From Cedecea neteri (GTDB taxonomy: Bacteria > Pseudomonadota > Gammaproteobacteria > Enterobacterales > Enterobacteriaceae), in contig NZ_CP009458.1 in the NCBI RefSeq assembly GCF_000758305.1, positions 3,968,001 to 4,032,000 on the forward strand: a stretch of 64,000 bases of DNA, written 5' to 3'. A program made the position numbers and the translations under genes. The notes under the pieces are model-generated. The model searched no databases and had not been told where the DNA came from. It worked only from the letters and a program-made list of their open reading frames with translations. Below are positions 42,982 to 51,067 of this stretch, piece after piece. How positions within the stretch are numbered: position 1 is the stretch's first letter; each line of letters starts with the position of its first letter.

Positions 42982-43306
42982 ATCTGCTCCGCAATTAGCT
43001 AAAAGAATAATCTTCTGATTACATATTGATAACTCAGTTGAATATGTTATTCAACATATGGCTTTATTATGGTGACTAAACTCACAGAGTTGCCCGCCAG
43101 TGCTGGAGCGAGATAATTAGCATCTCCTGTACGGGAAAACATTTTCGTCAAAATAAAATGCTGTTAGGCGGGTGAAAACCCCGCTATTGAGATCAATAAA
43201 TCGCGAAGAAAAAATTTTACTTGTCGGCGCTATCTTTCAGGAGTTGTCTATTCTTGAAAGTGAGGCTTTCCATCCAGAGAAAGTTGAAAACAATGAGGGC
43301 GCGCTG
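42982..43306. promoter_or_regulatory. Divergent dadAX / ycgB regulatory region
   Basis: About 325 bp without a conserved gene. The frame continuing 135 bp upstream of ycgB is not part of the conserved protein. A perfect inverted repeat GTTGAAT-N5-ATTCAAC lies at 43037-43055, about 56 bp before dadA, in AT-rich DNA where Lrp or CRP control is expected. Confidence 0.55.
43037..43055. promoter_or_regulatory. Inverted repeat upstream of dadA
   Basis: GTTGAAT and ATTCAAC arms, 7 bp each, around a 5-nt centre. No assignment to a known regulator can be made from the sequence. Confidence 0.45.
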
Positions 43307-44839
43307 ATGGCTACCGTAACTGATTTCGCCACAAAGGATCCCATCCGTCTGAGTGACGGACCCGACTGGACGTTTGAGCTACTGGACATCTACCTGGCCG
43401 AGATTGACCGGGTAGCAAAGCTCTACCGGCTGGACACCTATCCCCACCAGATTGAGGTAATTACCTCAGAACAGATGATGGATGCGTATTCCAGCGTGGG
43501 GATGCCAATTAACTATCCGCACTGGTCTTTCGGCAAAAAATTCATCGAAACCGAGCGCCTGTATAAGCACGGGCAGCAAGGGCTGGCGTATGAAATTGTC
43601 ATCAACTCTAACCCCTGCATTGCCTATTTGATGGAAGAGAACACCATCACCATGCAGGCGCTGGTGATTGCGCATGCCTGTTACGGGCACAATTCTTTCT
43701 TTAAAAACAACTACCTGTTCCGCAGCTGGACGGATGCCAGCTCGATAATCGACTACCTGATTTTCGCTAAAAATTACATTACGCAGTGTGAGGAGCGTTA
43801 CGGGGTTGATGAGGTGGAACGCCTGCTGGATTCCTGCCACGCGCTGATGAACTACGGCGTCGACCGCTATAAACGCCCGCAGAAGATATCCCTGCAGGAG
43901 GAGAAAGCGCGCCAGAAAAGCCGGGAAGAGTATCTGCAAAGCCAGGTGAATACGCTCTGGCGCACGCTGCCGCGTAAGGAAGAGGAAAAAACCGCAGAAT
44001 CCGCCCACCGCTTCCCTTCGGAGCCGCAGGAGAATCTGCTGTATTTTATGGAGAAGAATGCCCCGCTGCTGGAGCCCTGGCAGCGTGAGATCCTGCGTAT
44101 AGTGCGCAAGGTGAGCCAGTATTTTTATCCGCAAAAACAGACCCAGGTAATGAACGAGGGCTGGGCGACCTTCTGGCATTATACCATTCTCAATCACCTG
44201 TATGACGAAGGCAAAGTCAGCGACCGCTTTATGCTGGAGTTTTTGCACAGCCATACCAACGTGGTGTTCCAGCCACCCTATAACAGCCCGTGGTATAACG
44301 GTATTAACCCCTACGCGCTGGGGTTCGCCATGTTCCAGGATATCAAACGTATTTGCCAGTCGCCGACCGAAGAAGACCGCTACTGGTTCCCGGATATTGC
44401 CGGTAAAGACTGGCTGGAAACGCTGCATTTCGCCATGCGTGATTTCAAGGATGAGAGCTTTATCAGCCAGTTCCTGTCGCCTAAGCTGATGCGCGACTTC
44501 CGCCTGTTCACCGTGCTGGACGATGACCGTAATAATTACCTGGAAATTTCGGCCATTCATAACGAAGAGGGTTACCGGGAAATACGTTCTCAGCTGTCGG
44601 CGCAGTACAACCTGAGCAACCTCGAGCCGAACATTCAGGTCTGGGATGTGGATTTGCGTGGAGACCGCTCGCTGACGCTGCGCTACATCCCGCACAACCG
44701 CGCCCCGCTGGATAAAGGGCGCCGGGAAGTGCTCAAGCATGTGCACCGCCTGTGGGGCTTTGACGTCGTGCTGGAACAACAAAATGCGGATGGCAGCGTG
44801 GAACTGCTGGAGCGATGCCCGCAGCGAAACCCGCTGTAG
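43307..44839 (+). CDS. ycgB: SpoVR family protein YcgB
   Basis: A 510-residue protein, the same length as E. coli YcgB, in the SpoVR/YcgB family (YeaH-YeaG-YcgB stress module). Conserved segments include EVITSEQMMDAYSSVGMP, HACYGHNSFFKNNYLFR and NEGWATFWHYTILNHLYDEG, where the histidines and glutamates could bind a metal. The frame opens at 43172 but ATG 43307, with GAGGG 7 nt upstream, matches known starts (MAT...RLSDGPDW). In E. coli it is RpoS-dependent. Biochemical role unknown. Confidence 0.95.
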   Translation: MATVTDFATKDPIRLSDGPDWTFELLDIYLAEIDRVAKLYRLDTYPHQIEVITSEQMMDAYSSVGMPINYPHWSFGKKFIETERLYKHGQQGLAYEIVINSNPCIAYLMEENTITMQALVIAHACYGHNSFFKNNYLFRSWTDASSIIDYLIFAKNYITQCEERYGVDEVERLLDSCHALMNYGVDRYKRPQKISLQEEKARQKSREEYLQSQVNTLWRTLPRKEEEKTAESAHRFPSEPQENLLYFMEKNAPLLEPWQREILRIVRKVSQYFYPQKQTQVMNEGWATFWHYTILNHLYDEGKVSDRFMLEFLHSHTNVVFQPPYNSPWYNGINPYALGFAMFQDIKRICQSPTEEDRYWFPDIAGKDWLETLHFAMRDFKDESFISQFLSPKLMRDFRLFTVLDDDRNNYLEISAIHNEEGYREIRSQLSAQYNLSNLEPNIQVWDVDLRGDRSLTLRYIPHNRAPLDKGRREVLKHVHRLWGFDVVLEQQNADGSVELLERCPQRNPL

Positions 44840-44848
44840 GAGTGAAAA

Positions 44849-44874
44849 AAAACGCTTCCCCAGGGAAGCGTTTT
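44849..44874. terminator. Bidirectional terminator between ycgB and fadR
   Basis: AAACGCTTCC / GGAAGCGTTT stem with CCAG loop, A-run before and T-run after. Confidence 0.92.
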
Positions 44875-44884
44875 TTATGCTGGC

Positions 44885-45604
44885 CTAGCGACTGTGCATC
44901 GCCAAATCGCCAGGCAGGTTTTTCTGCATACGGTGCCAAATCTCGCCGCTCTCGCGACCGTAGTTACGCACGGTATCAAAGACCTGCTCGTGAAGCCCCT
45001 GCTGACAGATTTCCGCCAGGCGGTGGTAAAAGCCCAGCGCCAGGCTGCGGGCTTCAGGATTAGAGAAGTAGTGACGCCCGATGCGGGTGTACAGCCCTTT
45101 CATCCCGTTCAGGATCAGCCCATAAATCGGGTTACCAGACGCAAACGCCAAGCCGCGGAAAATGTTGTAGTCCAGTTCGGCAAAGGCGTCCGCGTGGTCT
45201 TCAACTTTGCTAGCCGTGGCCAGCACTTCCTGCGCTTTATCTGGATACTGACGAATCGCTGTGCGAATAAATATCGTGGAGATATTGGTTCGCACCGAAA
45301 GCAGGTTATCAATCAGCTGCGGCACGCTGTCGTGATCGAGACGCGCCAGCGTTTCCAGAATGTTTAAGCCTGAGGTTTCCCAGAAATTGTTCACCCGCGT
45401 TGGCTTCCCGTGCTGAATTGTCAGCCAGCCGTCGCGTGCAAGACGCTGAAGCACTTCACGTAATGTGGTACGCGTAACGCCAATCAGTTCTGAAAGTTCA
45501 CGTTCTGCCGGCAGGATGGAACCCGGCGGAAAACGACTGTTCCAGATACTTTCTATAATATACTCTTCCGCGAAACCCGCTGGGCTCTGCGCCTTAATGA
45601 CCAT
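44885..45604 (-). CDS. fadR: Fatty acid metabolism regulator FadR
   Basis: A 239-residue GntR-family regulator that represses fad genes and activates fabA/fabB; long-chain acyl-CoA releases it from DNA. The winged helix (about 8-75, ILPAERELSELIGVTRTTLREVLQRLARDGW) is almost identical to E. coli, and the acyl-CoA domain with GLAFASGNPIYGLILNGMKGLYTRIGRHYF follows. The frame extends ten residues upstream, but ATG 45604 is the conserved start. A matching FadR operator is seen before fadD at 57518. Confidence 0.97.
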   Translation of the reverse strand: MVIKAQSPAGFAEEYIIESIWNSRFPPGSILPAERELSELIGVTRTTLREVLQRLARDGWLTIQHGKPTRVNNFWETSGLNILETLARLDHDSVPQLIDNLLSVRTNISTIFIRTAIRQYPDKAQEVLATASKVEDHADAFAELDYNIFRGLAFASGNPIYGLILNGMKGLYTRIGRHYFSNPEARSLALGFYHRLAEICQQGLHEQVFDTVRNYGRESGEIWHRMQKNLPGDLAMHSR

Positions 45605-45659
45605 AGTAAGATTTCCATTACTCAGGTTTTGCAAATTGGACTCATCATACCAGATGCCA

Positions 45660-45688
45660 TGCGCGCCAGATAGCGGGGACGGCGCGCA
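45660..45688. repeat. Inverted repeat in the fadR upstream region
   Basis: TGCGCGCC and GGCGCGCA, perfect 8-bp arms around 13 bp, 56 bp before the fadR start. It could fold in the fadR leader or bind a regulator shared with divergent nhaB. Confidence 0.45.
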
Positions 45689-45832
45689 AATGCGGGATCG
45701 GCGTTGAATTTTGACGATAAATGCCTTAACTCAGGATTTCCTTCGGCTTGATCGCATACGCCTTAAACGAGTACCCTGAAGCGTTATCTTTTTAAACATC
45801 AACATAATACAACGGATAATGGTAATAATACG

Positions 45833-47398
45833 ATGGAAATGTCCTTTGGGCGGGCGTTGTACCGCAACTTTCTGGGTCAATCACCTGACTGGTACAAATT
45901 AACGCTACTTCTCTTTTTAGTGGTTAATCCGCTGGTCTTTTGGTTTGTCAGTCCGTTTATCGCGGGCTGGATGCTGGTGGTGGAGTTTATCTTTGCGCTG
46001 GCGATGGCGTTGAAGTGCTACCCGCTGCTGCCGGGCGGCCTGTTGGCTATTGAAGCCGTACTGGTCGGCATGACCAGTCCCGATCACGTCCGGGCTGAGA
46101 TCGCTTCAAATCTCGAAGTGCTGTTGCTGCTGATGTTTATGGTGGCCGGGATTTACTTCATGAAGCAGCTTCTGCTGCTGCTTTTCACCCGCCTGCTGCT
46201 GGGGATCCGGTCCAAAATTGCGCTGTCGCTGGCTTTCTGCGTCGCCGCCGCGTTTCTTTCCGCCTTCCTTGATGCCTTAACGGTTGTGGCCGTTGTTATT
46301 AGCGTGGCCGTGGGCTTCTACAGCATCTATCACCGCGTGGCCTCTGAAGCGCAGGATGACAGCAACGTTCAGGACGACAGCCATATCCGAACCGACAGCC
46401 GCGAGATCCTCGAGCAGTTCCGCGCTTTCCTGCGCAGCCTGATGATGCACGCCGGCGTTGGTACCGCCCTGGGGGGTGTAATGACTATGGTTGGCGAGCC
46501 ACAAAACCTGATCATTGCTAAAAACGCGGGCTGGCATTTTGGCGATTTCTTCCTGCGCATGATGCCGGTGACCGTACCGGTGCTGATTTGTGGCCTGCTC
46601 ACCTGCGTGCTGCTGGAGCGTTTTAAAGTATTTGGTTACGGGCAAACGCTGCCAGAAAAAGTGCGCGGGATCCTGTATGACTTTGACGCCCAAAGCGCGA
46701 AGAAGCGGACGAAGCAGGACAAGGTGAAACTGCTGATTCAGGCACTGATTGGCGTCTGGCTGATTATCGCGCTGGCGTTACATCTGGCAGAAGTCGGCCT
46801 GATTGGCCTGTCGGTGATTATTCTGGCGACATCCCTGTGCGGGGTTACTGACGAACATGCTATCGGCAAAGCCTTTACCGAAGCGCTGCCGTTTACTGCT
46901 CTGTTAACCGTGTTCTTCACCATCGTGGCGGTTATCATCGACCAGCATCTGTTCAGCCCGATTATTCAGTACGTGCTCGATGCCTCCCCACACGCCCAGC
47001 TGTCGCTGTTTTATATCTTTAACGGCCTGCTCTCCTCGATTTCCGACAACGTCTTTGTCGGCACCGTTTATATCAACGAGGCGAAAACCGCGCTGCAGAA
47101 TGGTGCCATCAATATGCAGCAGTTCGAACTGCTGGCGGTGGCTATCAATACCGGTACAAACCTGCCCTCGGTGGCAACGCCGAATGGCCAGGCGGCGTTC
47201 CTGTTCCTGCTGACGTCGGCCCTGGCGCCGTTGATTCGCCTCTCTTATGGCCGCATGGTTGTGATGGCGCTGCCTTACACGTTGGTGCTGACTCTTGTGG
47301 GCCTGCTGTGCGTGGAATATACCCTGGCGCCTGCTACACAATGGATGCTGGACAGCAGCTGGCTAATGACGCCTGATACGCTGCTTGCACCGCACTAA
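45833..47398 (+). CDS. nhaB: Na+/H+ antiporter NhaB
   Basis: A 521-residue inner-membrane antiporter with about 12 helices, exchanging Na+ for protons. It matches E. coli NhaB (513 aa) along its length: LEVLLLLMFMVAGIYFMKQLL, FLSAFLDALTVVAVVISVAVGFY and GGVMTMVGEPQNLIIAK. ATG 45833 gives MEMSFGRALYRNFLGQSPDWY, the conserved start. Divergent from fadR as in other enterics. Confidence 0.97.
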   Translation: MEMSFGRALYRNFLGQSPDWYKLTLLLFLVVNPLVFWFVSPFIAGWMLVVEFIFALAMALKCYPLLPGGLLAIEAVLVGMTSPDHVRAEIASNLEVLLLLMFMVAGIYFMKQLLLLLFTRLLLGIRSKIALSLAFCVAAAFLSAFLDALTVVAVVISVAVGFYSIYHRVASEAQDDSNVQDDSHIRTDSREILEQFRAFLRSLMMHAGVGTALGGVMTMVGEPQNLIIAKNAGWHFGDFFLRMMPVTVPVLICGLLTCVLLERFKVFGYGQTLPEKVRGILYDFDAQSAKKRTKQDKVKLLIQALIGVWLIIALALHLAEVGLIGLSVIILATSLCGVTDEHAIGKAFTEALPFTALLTVFFTIVAVIIDQHLFSPIIQYVLDASPHAQLSLFYIFNGLLSSISDNVFVGTVYINEAKTALQNGAINMQQFELLAVAINTGTNLPSVATPNGQAAFLFLLTSALAPLIRLSYGRMVVMALPYTLVLTLVGLLCVEYTLAPATQWMLDSSWLMTPDTLLAPH

Positions 47399-47407
47399 GG
47401 CAATTTG

Positions 47408-47439
47408 ACGGGAAGTCCGCTTCCCGTTACAAATTTTTT
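47408..47439 (+). terminator. Terminator after nhaB
   Basis: ACGGGAAG / CTTCCCGT stem with TCCG loop, followed by TACAAA and six T. Confidence 0.75.
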
Positions 47440-47543
47440 CCTTATAAACATCCGATTACTGCGTTATTTTCATCTGCGCTACTGGCGCAAAAAGGGAATT
47501 GGTTTACACTGCCGATTCTACGCATGCTGCAGGGAAACTGATT

Positions 47544-48074
47544 ATGTTGCGATATTTAAACCAATGCTCTCTTGGGCGCACCGCCTGGCTGCTTTTGGCC
47601 TTTACGGCATTTGCGCTTGAGATGGTGGCATTGTGGTTCCAGCACGTTATGGGGCTGAAACCTTGTGTGATGTGTATTTATGAGCGTTGCGCGCTATTTG
47701 GCGTGATGGGTGCCGGTATCGTGGGCGCGATAGCCCCTAAAAGCCCCCTGCGCTATGGCGCCCTGGCCATCTGGCTGTACAGCGCAGGGAAAGGCGTTCA
47801 GTTGGCGTGGGAGCACACCATGCTGCAGCTTCACCCTTCTCCGTTTGTGACCTGCGATTTCTTCGCTCGTTTCCCAAGCTGGCTGCCGCTGGACAAATGG
47901 CTGCCGCAGGTCTTCGTTGCCAGCGGTGACTGCTCCGTTCGTCAGTGGGAATTCCTGTCGCTGGATATGGTTCAGTGGCTGCTCGGGATCTTCGCTGTGT
48001 TCCTGATTATTGCGGTGCTGGTGCTGATTGCTCAGTTCTTCAAGCCTAAGCGTCGCGATCTGTTTGGCCGTTAA
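47544..48074 (+). CDS. dsbB: Disulfide bond formation protein DsbB
   Basis: A 176-residue inner-membrane quinone reductase with four helices that re-oxidises DsbA. The first periplasmic pair is Cys41-V-M-Cys44 and the second is Cys104 and Cys130, all at E. coli positions. The frame opens 15 codons earlier, but ATG 47544 gives the conserved MLRYLNQCS start. Confidence 0.97.
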   Translation: MLRYLNQCSLGRTAWLLLAFTAFALEMVALWFQHVMGLKPCVMCIYERCALFGVMGAGIVGAIAPKSPLRYGALAIWLYSAGKGVQLAWEHTMLQLHPSPFVTCDFFARFPSWLPLDKWLPQVFVASGDCSVRQWEFLSLDMVQWLLGIFAVFLIIAVLVLIAQFFKPKRRDLFGR

Positions 48075-48095
48075 TTTCGCAAACGCCCGATAGTA

Positions 48096-48125
48096 ATAAC
48101 CCACCTGTCGGTGGGTTATTTTTTT
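48096..48125. terminator. Bidirectional terminator between dsbB and yoaF
   Basis: AATAACCCACC / GGTGGGTTATT stem with TGTC loop and T-run after. Confidence 0.85.
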
Positions 48126-48364
48126 CAGGAATGATCGCGCCGGTACAGCGCCCATTCATCAATTCTTTCCCCGCCTGGCAGCAGGCAGTCACTTCTTTCG
48201 CCCTCAGGCGTTTTGACGCTGACAGATTTCCCTCCTTTGGCCTGGCAGTAAACCGACGCCGGGTTCGCCATGCCCACACTGTGCGGCGGCTTCGGTGCCT
48301 CGCGTTCTGCAGTCGCACAGCCGCTGAGCAGCAATATGCCCATAATAGTTGTTATTTTTTTCAT
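48125..48364 (-). CDS. yoaF: DUF333 lipoprotein YoaF
   Basis: A 79-residue small lipoprotein: signal with lipobox LSGC, then the DUF333 core MANPASVYCQAKGGKS...CLLPGGERIDEWALYRRDH, which matches E. coli YoaF closely. Such proteins are probable outer-membrane lipoproteins of unknown role. A GAGGA-like site precedes the start. In E. coli yoaF is elsewhere, so its place here reflects rearrangement. Confidence 0.88.
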   Translation of the reverse strand: MKKITTIMGILLLSGCATAEREAPKPPHSVGMANPASVYCQAKGGKSVSVKTPEGERSDCLLPGGERIDEWALYRRDHS

Positions 48365-48508
48365 TTTTCCTCCTCTGAAAAGTGAAGTATACGCCGGAGA
48401 AATAAAAAAGTGCCTTCAGTTTTTTATTACATACTCGTAGTCGAAGTTTCGTGCAAAAAAACTGAGGTCACTATGCGTCAGATAAAATTTTTTCCCAGGA
48501 TTAAGCAT

Positions 48509-49372
48509 CTAAGGATTGATATAAAGTCGCCCCTCAATCATATCGAGAATCACCTGATGCTCCCGCATGAAATTCATTCCCAGCAAACCATCGAAATCAA
48601 TTTCTTGGGGAGTCGAGCTACTGGAGACAATAGCCACATTGCTGCTAGTCTTGCCTTCGTTATCTGTAATACTGATTTCCGCTACTCTGCAGTCTAAGTT
48701 GGATGCCTCAGGCTCAAGGGTTTTGCACCCTGAAAAAAGCGTGTTGGCTGGTAGTCGGTCTGAGAATAGAAGTGAGTGGCTGGCACCAGTATCTACAATC
48801 AAATGCAAAGGCGTTATTCCGACGAATGCGGTAACACGTAAGCCCGATTCCGTTTGCTTTATCGGGTAGGATGACCACTTATTAACTTCCGATGAGATTG
48901 AGTCCAACATTTGCAACCGGCCATTTTTAAAGTCGATTAAAACCCGACGGTCGTGAAAAATGCCAAGCCCCATCACTTCATTTGCAGGCACATCGCCACC
49001 CAAGTTGAAGCCCCATGGCTTGAGCTCTACCGCTTCAACGTTATCGAAATGCACATCAGAAATAGTTAATTGATGAATTGTCCAGGACGGGATAATACTT
49101 TCACCACCTGATACATCGATCATCCGACGGGGGGCTTTCTGAGTAATTTTCAGTCCGATATTTGCAATCAGTGTGTCCAGGTTATGTTTGTAAAGATGCA
49201 ACCCCTCTCCACTCCCGGTATCCAACATTAACGTATGAAATCTATTATTTATTCGGACATCCGCCAATGGTAGTCCTCGCTCATCATATCGCAACCGCCA
49301 GAAATCAGCAGGGGCGCTGGCCATGCAAACATCAGAGAAAAAAAGCATTAATAACGGAAGACATTTCACCAT
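48509..49372 (-). CDS. Secreted two-lobed retropepsin-like aspartic protease
   Basis: A 287-residue protein with a signal peptide (to about residue 20) and two copies of an aspartic-protease half: LMLDTGSG (Asp51) and LIVDTGAS (Asp194). Each half ends with a matching block, VMGLGIFHDRRVLIDFKNG and LLGMNFMREHQVILDMIEG, so the gene is an internal duplication in which both halves keep the catalytic DTG. A monomer could form a complete pepsin-like active site. Exported, probably periplasmic or outer-membrane associated. The gene is AT-richer than its neighbours and lies beside an integrase remnant, suggesting transfer. Substrate unknown. Confidence 0.82.
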   Translation of the reverse strand: MVKCLPLLMLFFSDVCMASAPADFWRLRYDERGLPLADVRINNRFHTLMLDTGSGEGLHLYKHNLDTLIANIGLKITQKAPRRMIDVSGGESIIPSWTIHQLTISDVHFDNVEAVELKPWGFNLGGDVPANEVMGLGIFHDRRVLIDFKNGRLQMLDSISSEVNKWSSYPIKQTESGLRVTAFVGITPLHLIVDTGASHSLLFSDRLPANTLFSGCKTLEPEASNLDCRVAEISITDNEGKTSSNVAIVSSSSTPQEIDFDGLLGMNFMREHQVILDMIEGRLYINP

Positions 49373-49579
49373 GATTAAATTTCCATATTTTTCATAAGAA
49401 AGAGATTCAAATAAATAGTTCTGCCAATCATTGGTTTTATGCAGGGCTGAGTGAATTATATTGATTGTAGGTTACAGCGACCTGAAAACAAAAACTCATG
49501 GGCAAACTATGGGTTTAACTTACTAAGATAATGGGACCGTAATAACCACAAAACACAAACAAAAAAGCCACCGGAGTTA
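49373..49579. other. AT-rich gap next to the integrase remnant
   Basis: About 200 bp with no gene. It includes near-direct repeats ATGGGCAAACT and ATGGGTTTAACT around 49497-49520 that resemble phage arm-type or att sequences, but this is only a resemblance. Confidence 0.35.
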
Positions 49580-49755
49580 ACCAGTGGCCTGCCGAGTGCG
49601 GGCGTGAACCCGAACTTATAGCAGCGCAAATGGGGCATACTTTGCGCAACGTTTATGGTAAGTGGATGAACGACAACAACGGCGATCGGATGAGCGTTTT
49701 GAACGCTAATTTTAATGAATACGCCCCACTCATGCCCCAGGCACAAAACCAGTAA
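49580..49755 (+). pseudogene. C-terminal remnant of a phage tyrosine integrase
   Basis: One frame reads TSGLPSAGVNPNL and, after a single-base frameshift near 49616, the next reads IAAQMGHT-LRNVYGKWMNDNN and continues to a stop at 49753-49755. This is the end of lambdoid-type integrases (SAGxNPxxIAxQMGH...VYxKWM). Residues between GHT and VYGKWM are also missing, and the catalytic His/Arg/Tyr core upstream is absent. It marks an old integration event between dsbB and ycgN. Confidence 0.72.
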
Positions 49756-49781
49756 GGCAAATTCCCTTTCAAATCAGAGCA

Positions 49782-50228
49782 TCAATCCGCCCATTCGGGC
49801 TTGTTGAGAATGTGATCCTGCCAGTCGCGGACCTCCGATTCTTTCACCGCGATATGGCGCACGGAAATACGCTCGCCGTGCATGGCGGCTTTTGAGCCAG
49901 TGATTAGCGGGTGCCATTCCGGCAGCGGTTTACCTTCGGCCAGCAGACGATAAGCGCAGGTGTGCGGCAGCCATTCAAAGGTCGGCAGATTGTCGCGGGT
50001 GAGTTTGATGCAGTCCGGCTCGTACTCAAAGCGGCGGGCGTAGTTCTTGCACTGACAGGTTTTGATGTTGAGCTGCTTACACGCGACGTTAGTGAAATAA
50101 ATCTCGTCGGTGTCTTCGTCCATCAGCTTATGCAGGCAACACTGACCGCAGCCGTCGCACAGGGATTCCCACTCGGCGTCGCTCATTTCGTCGAGAGTTT
50201 TACTTTGCCAAAAAGGAGTGGGTGTCAT
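49782..50228 (-). CDS. ycgN: UPF0260 Cys-cluster protein YcgN
   Basis: A 148-residue conserved protein with a cysteine cluster CDGCGQCCLHK and further Cys in TNVACKQ, TCQCKNY, PDC and HTC, suggesting metal or iron-sulfur binding. It is well conserved in gamma-proteobacteria (UPF0260/YkgJ-like). Function unknown. Downstream of ycgM as in E. coli. Confidence 0.94.
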   Translation of the reverse strand: MTPTPFWQSKTLDEMSDAEWESLCDGCGQCCLHKLMDEDTDEIYFTNVACKQLNIKTCQCKNYARRFEYEPDCIKLTRDNLPTFEWLPHTCAYRLLAEGKPLPEWHPLITGSKAAMHGERISVRHIAVKESEVRDWQDHILNKPEWAD

Positions 50229-50291
50229 AGCGGTTCCTGCATTTGAAAATTAAGCTGCACCTTATAAACAGTCTGACACCCGGATGCAAGT

Positions 50292-50313
50292 TTTGCCGCC
50301 CTGAAGCGGCAAA
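50292..50313. repeat. Hairpin between ycgM and ycgN
   Basis: TTTGCCGC / GCGGCAAA perfect 8-bp stem with a 6-nt loop and no good T-run; possible attenuator or weak terminator. Confidence 0.45.
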
Positions 50314-50317
50314 TTGT

Positions 50318-50977
50318 TTATAAAACGCGCGTCGTCAGGCTGTGGCCGGCAAAGCTCACTTCCAGCTCGTCGCCGCTGAGCAGAGGGCCGACGCCTTCCG
50401 GTGTTCCGGTCAGGATCACATCCCCCGCACGCAGAGTGAAGAATTTGCTCATATAGGCAATCAGCGGCACGATCTTATGGATCATGTCTTCGGTGTTTCC
50501 CTGCTGGCGAACTTCACCGTTGATCTTCAGCTCCAGCGGGGTATTTTGCGGATCGTGAGTAAACTGCGCCGCCGGAATAAACCCGGAGATTGGGCAAGAG
50601 TTATCAAAGCCCTTGGCTTTTTCCCACGGCTGGCCTGCTTTTTTCAGTTTGGCCTGCAGATCGCGTAGCGTGAGATCCAGCGCAACGCCATAGCCGGCAA
50701 TGGCTTTCTGCACGTGCTCTTCGCTTGCCTGCTTGAGGGTTGAGCCAATCAGAATAGCCAGCTCAACTTCATGATGCACGGAACCAAATTCCTGCGGCAA
50801 TGCCAGCGGCTGGCGAATATCACACAGCGCGCTTTCTGGCTTGATAAACACCACCGGCTCGTCCGGCGTCGCACTGCCCATTTCTTTAATATGTTTGGCA
50901 TAGTTGCTGCCAACACAGACTACCTTGTTTACCGGAAAATCCAGCAGCGCACCCTGCCAGTTATGATGTTGATACAT
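50318..50977 (-). CDS. ycgM: Fumarylacetoacetate hydrolase family protein YcgM
   Basis: A 219-residue FAH-superfamily enzyme. The metal ligands are in SVHHEVELAILIG (two Glu) and the DLTLRDLQ Asp, with KPESAL and the terminal TLTGTPEGVGP motif (ILTGTPEGVG here). Members hydrolyse acylpyruvates or decarboxylate oxaloacetate; the E. coli orthologue is little studied. Cytoplasmic. Confidence 0.94.
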   Translation of the reverse strand: MYQHHNWQGALLDFPVNKVVCVGSNYAKHIKEMGSATPDEPVVFIKPESALCDIRQPLALPQEFGSVHHEVELAILIGSTLKQASEEHVQKAIAGYGVALDLTLRDLQAKLKKAGQPWEKAKGFDNSCPISGFIPAAQFTHDPQNTPLELKINGEVRQQGNTEDMIHKIVPLIAYMSKFFTLRAGDVILTGTPEGVGPLLSGDELEVSFAGHSLTTRVL

Positions 50978-51022
50978 GCCTTTCCTCTGTGTCGTTTGTG
51001 TTAACTGCCTTTGATACTAGAT

Positions 51023-51048
51023 AAAAAACGCCCCGCTGAATACCGGGG
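51023..51048 (-). terminator. Terminator after the lytic transglycosylase gene
   Basis: CCCCG / CGGGG stem with an 8-nt loop; six A at 51023-51028 give a U-tract on the minus strand. Confidence 0.7.
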
Positions 51049-51067
51049 AAGTGTTTCTAAGCGTGCT

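Noticed and set aside
43172..43306. N-terminal extension of YcgB
   Set aside because: The 45 extra codons are not in known YcgB and a ribosome site lies before ATG 43307.
43466..44782. Minus-strand open frame of 438 codons inside ycgB
   Set aside because: Antisense shadow of a conserved gene; composition is artefactual.
49507..49746. Minus-strand 79-codon frame across the integrase remnant
   Set aside because: It overlaps recognisable integrase residues on the plus strand and shows no family pattern.
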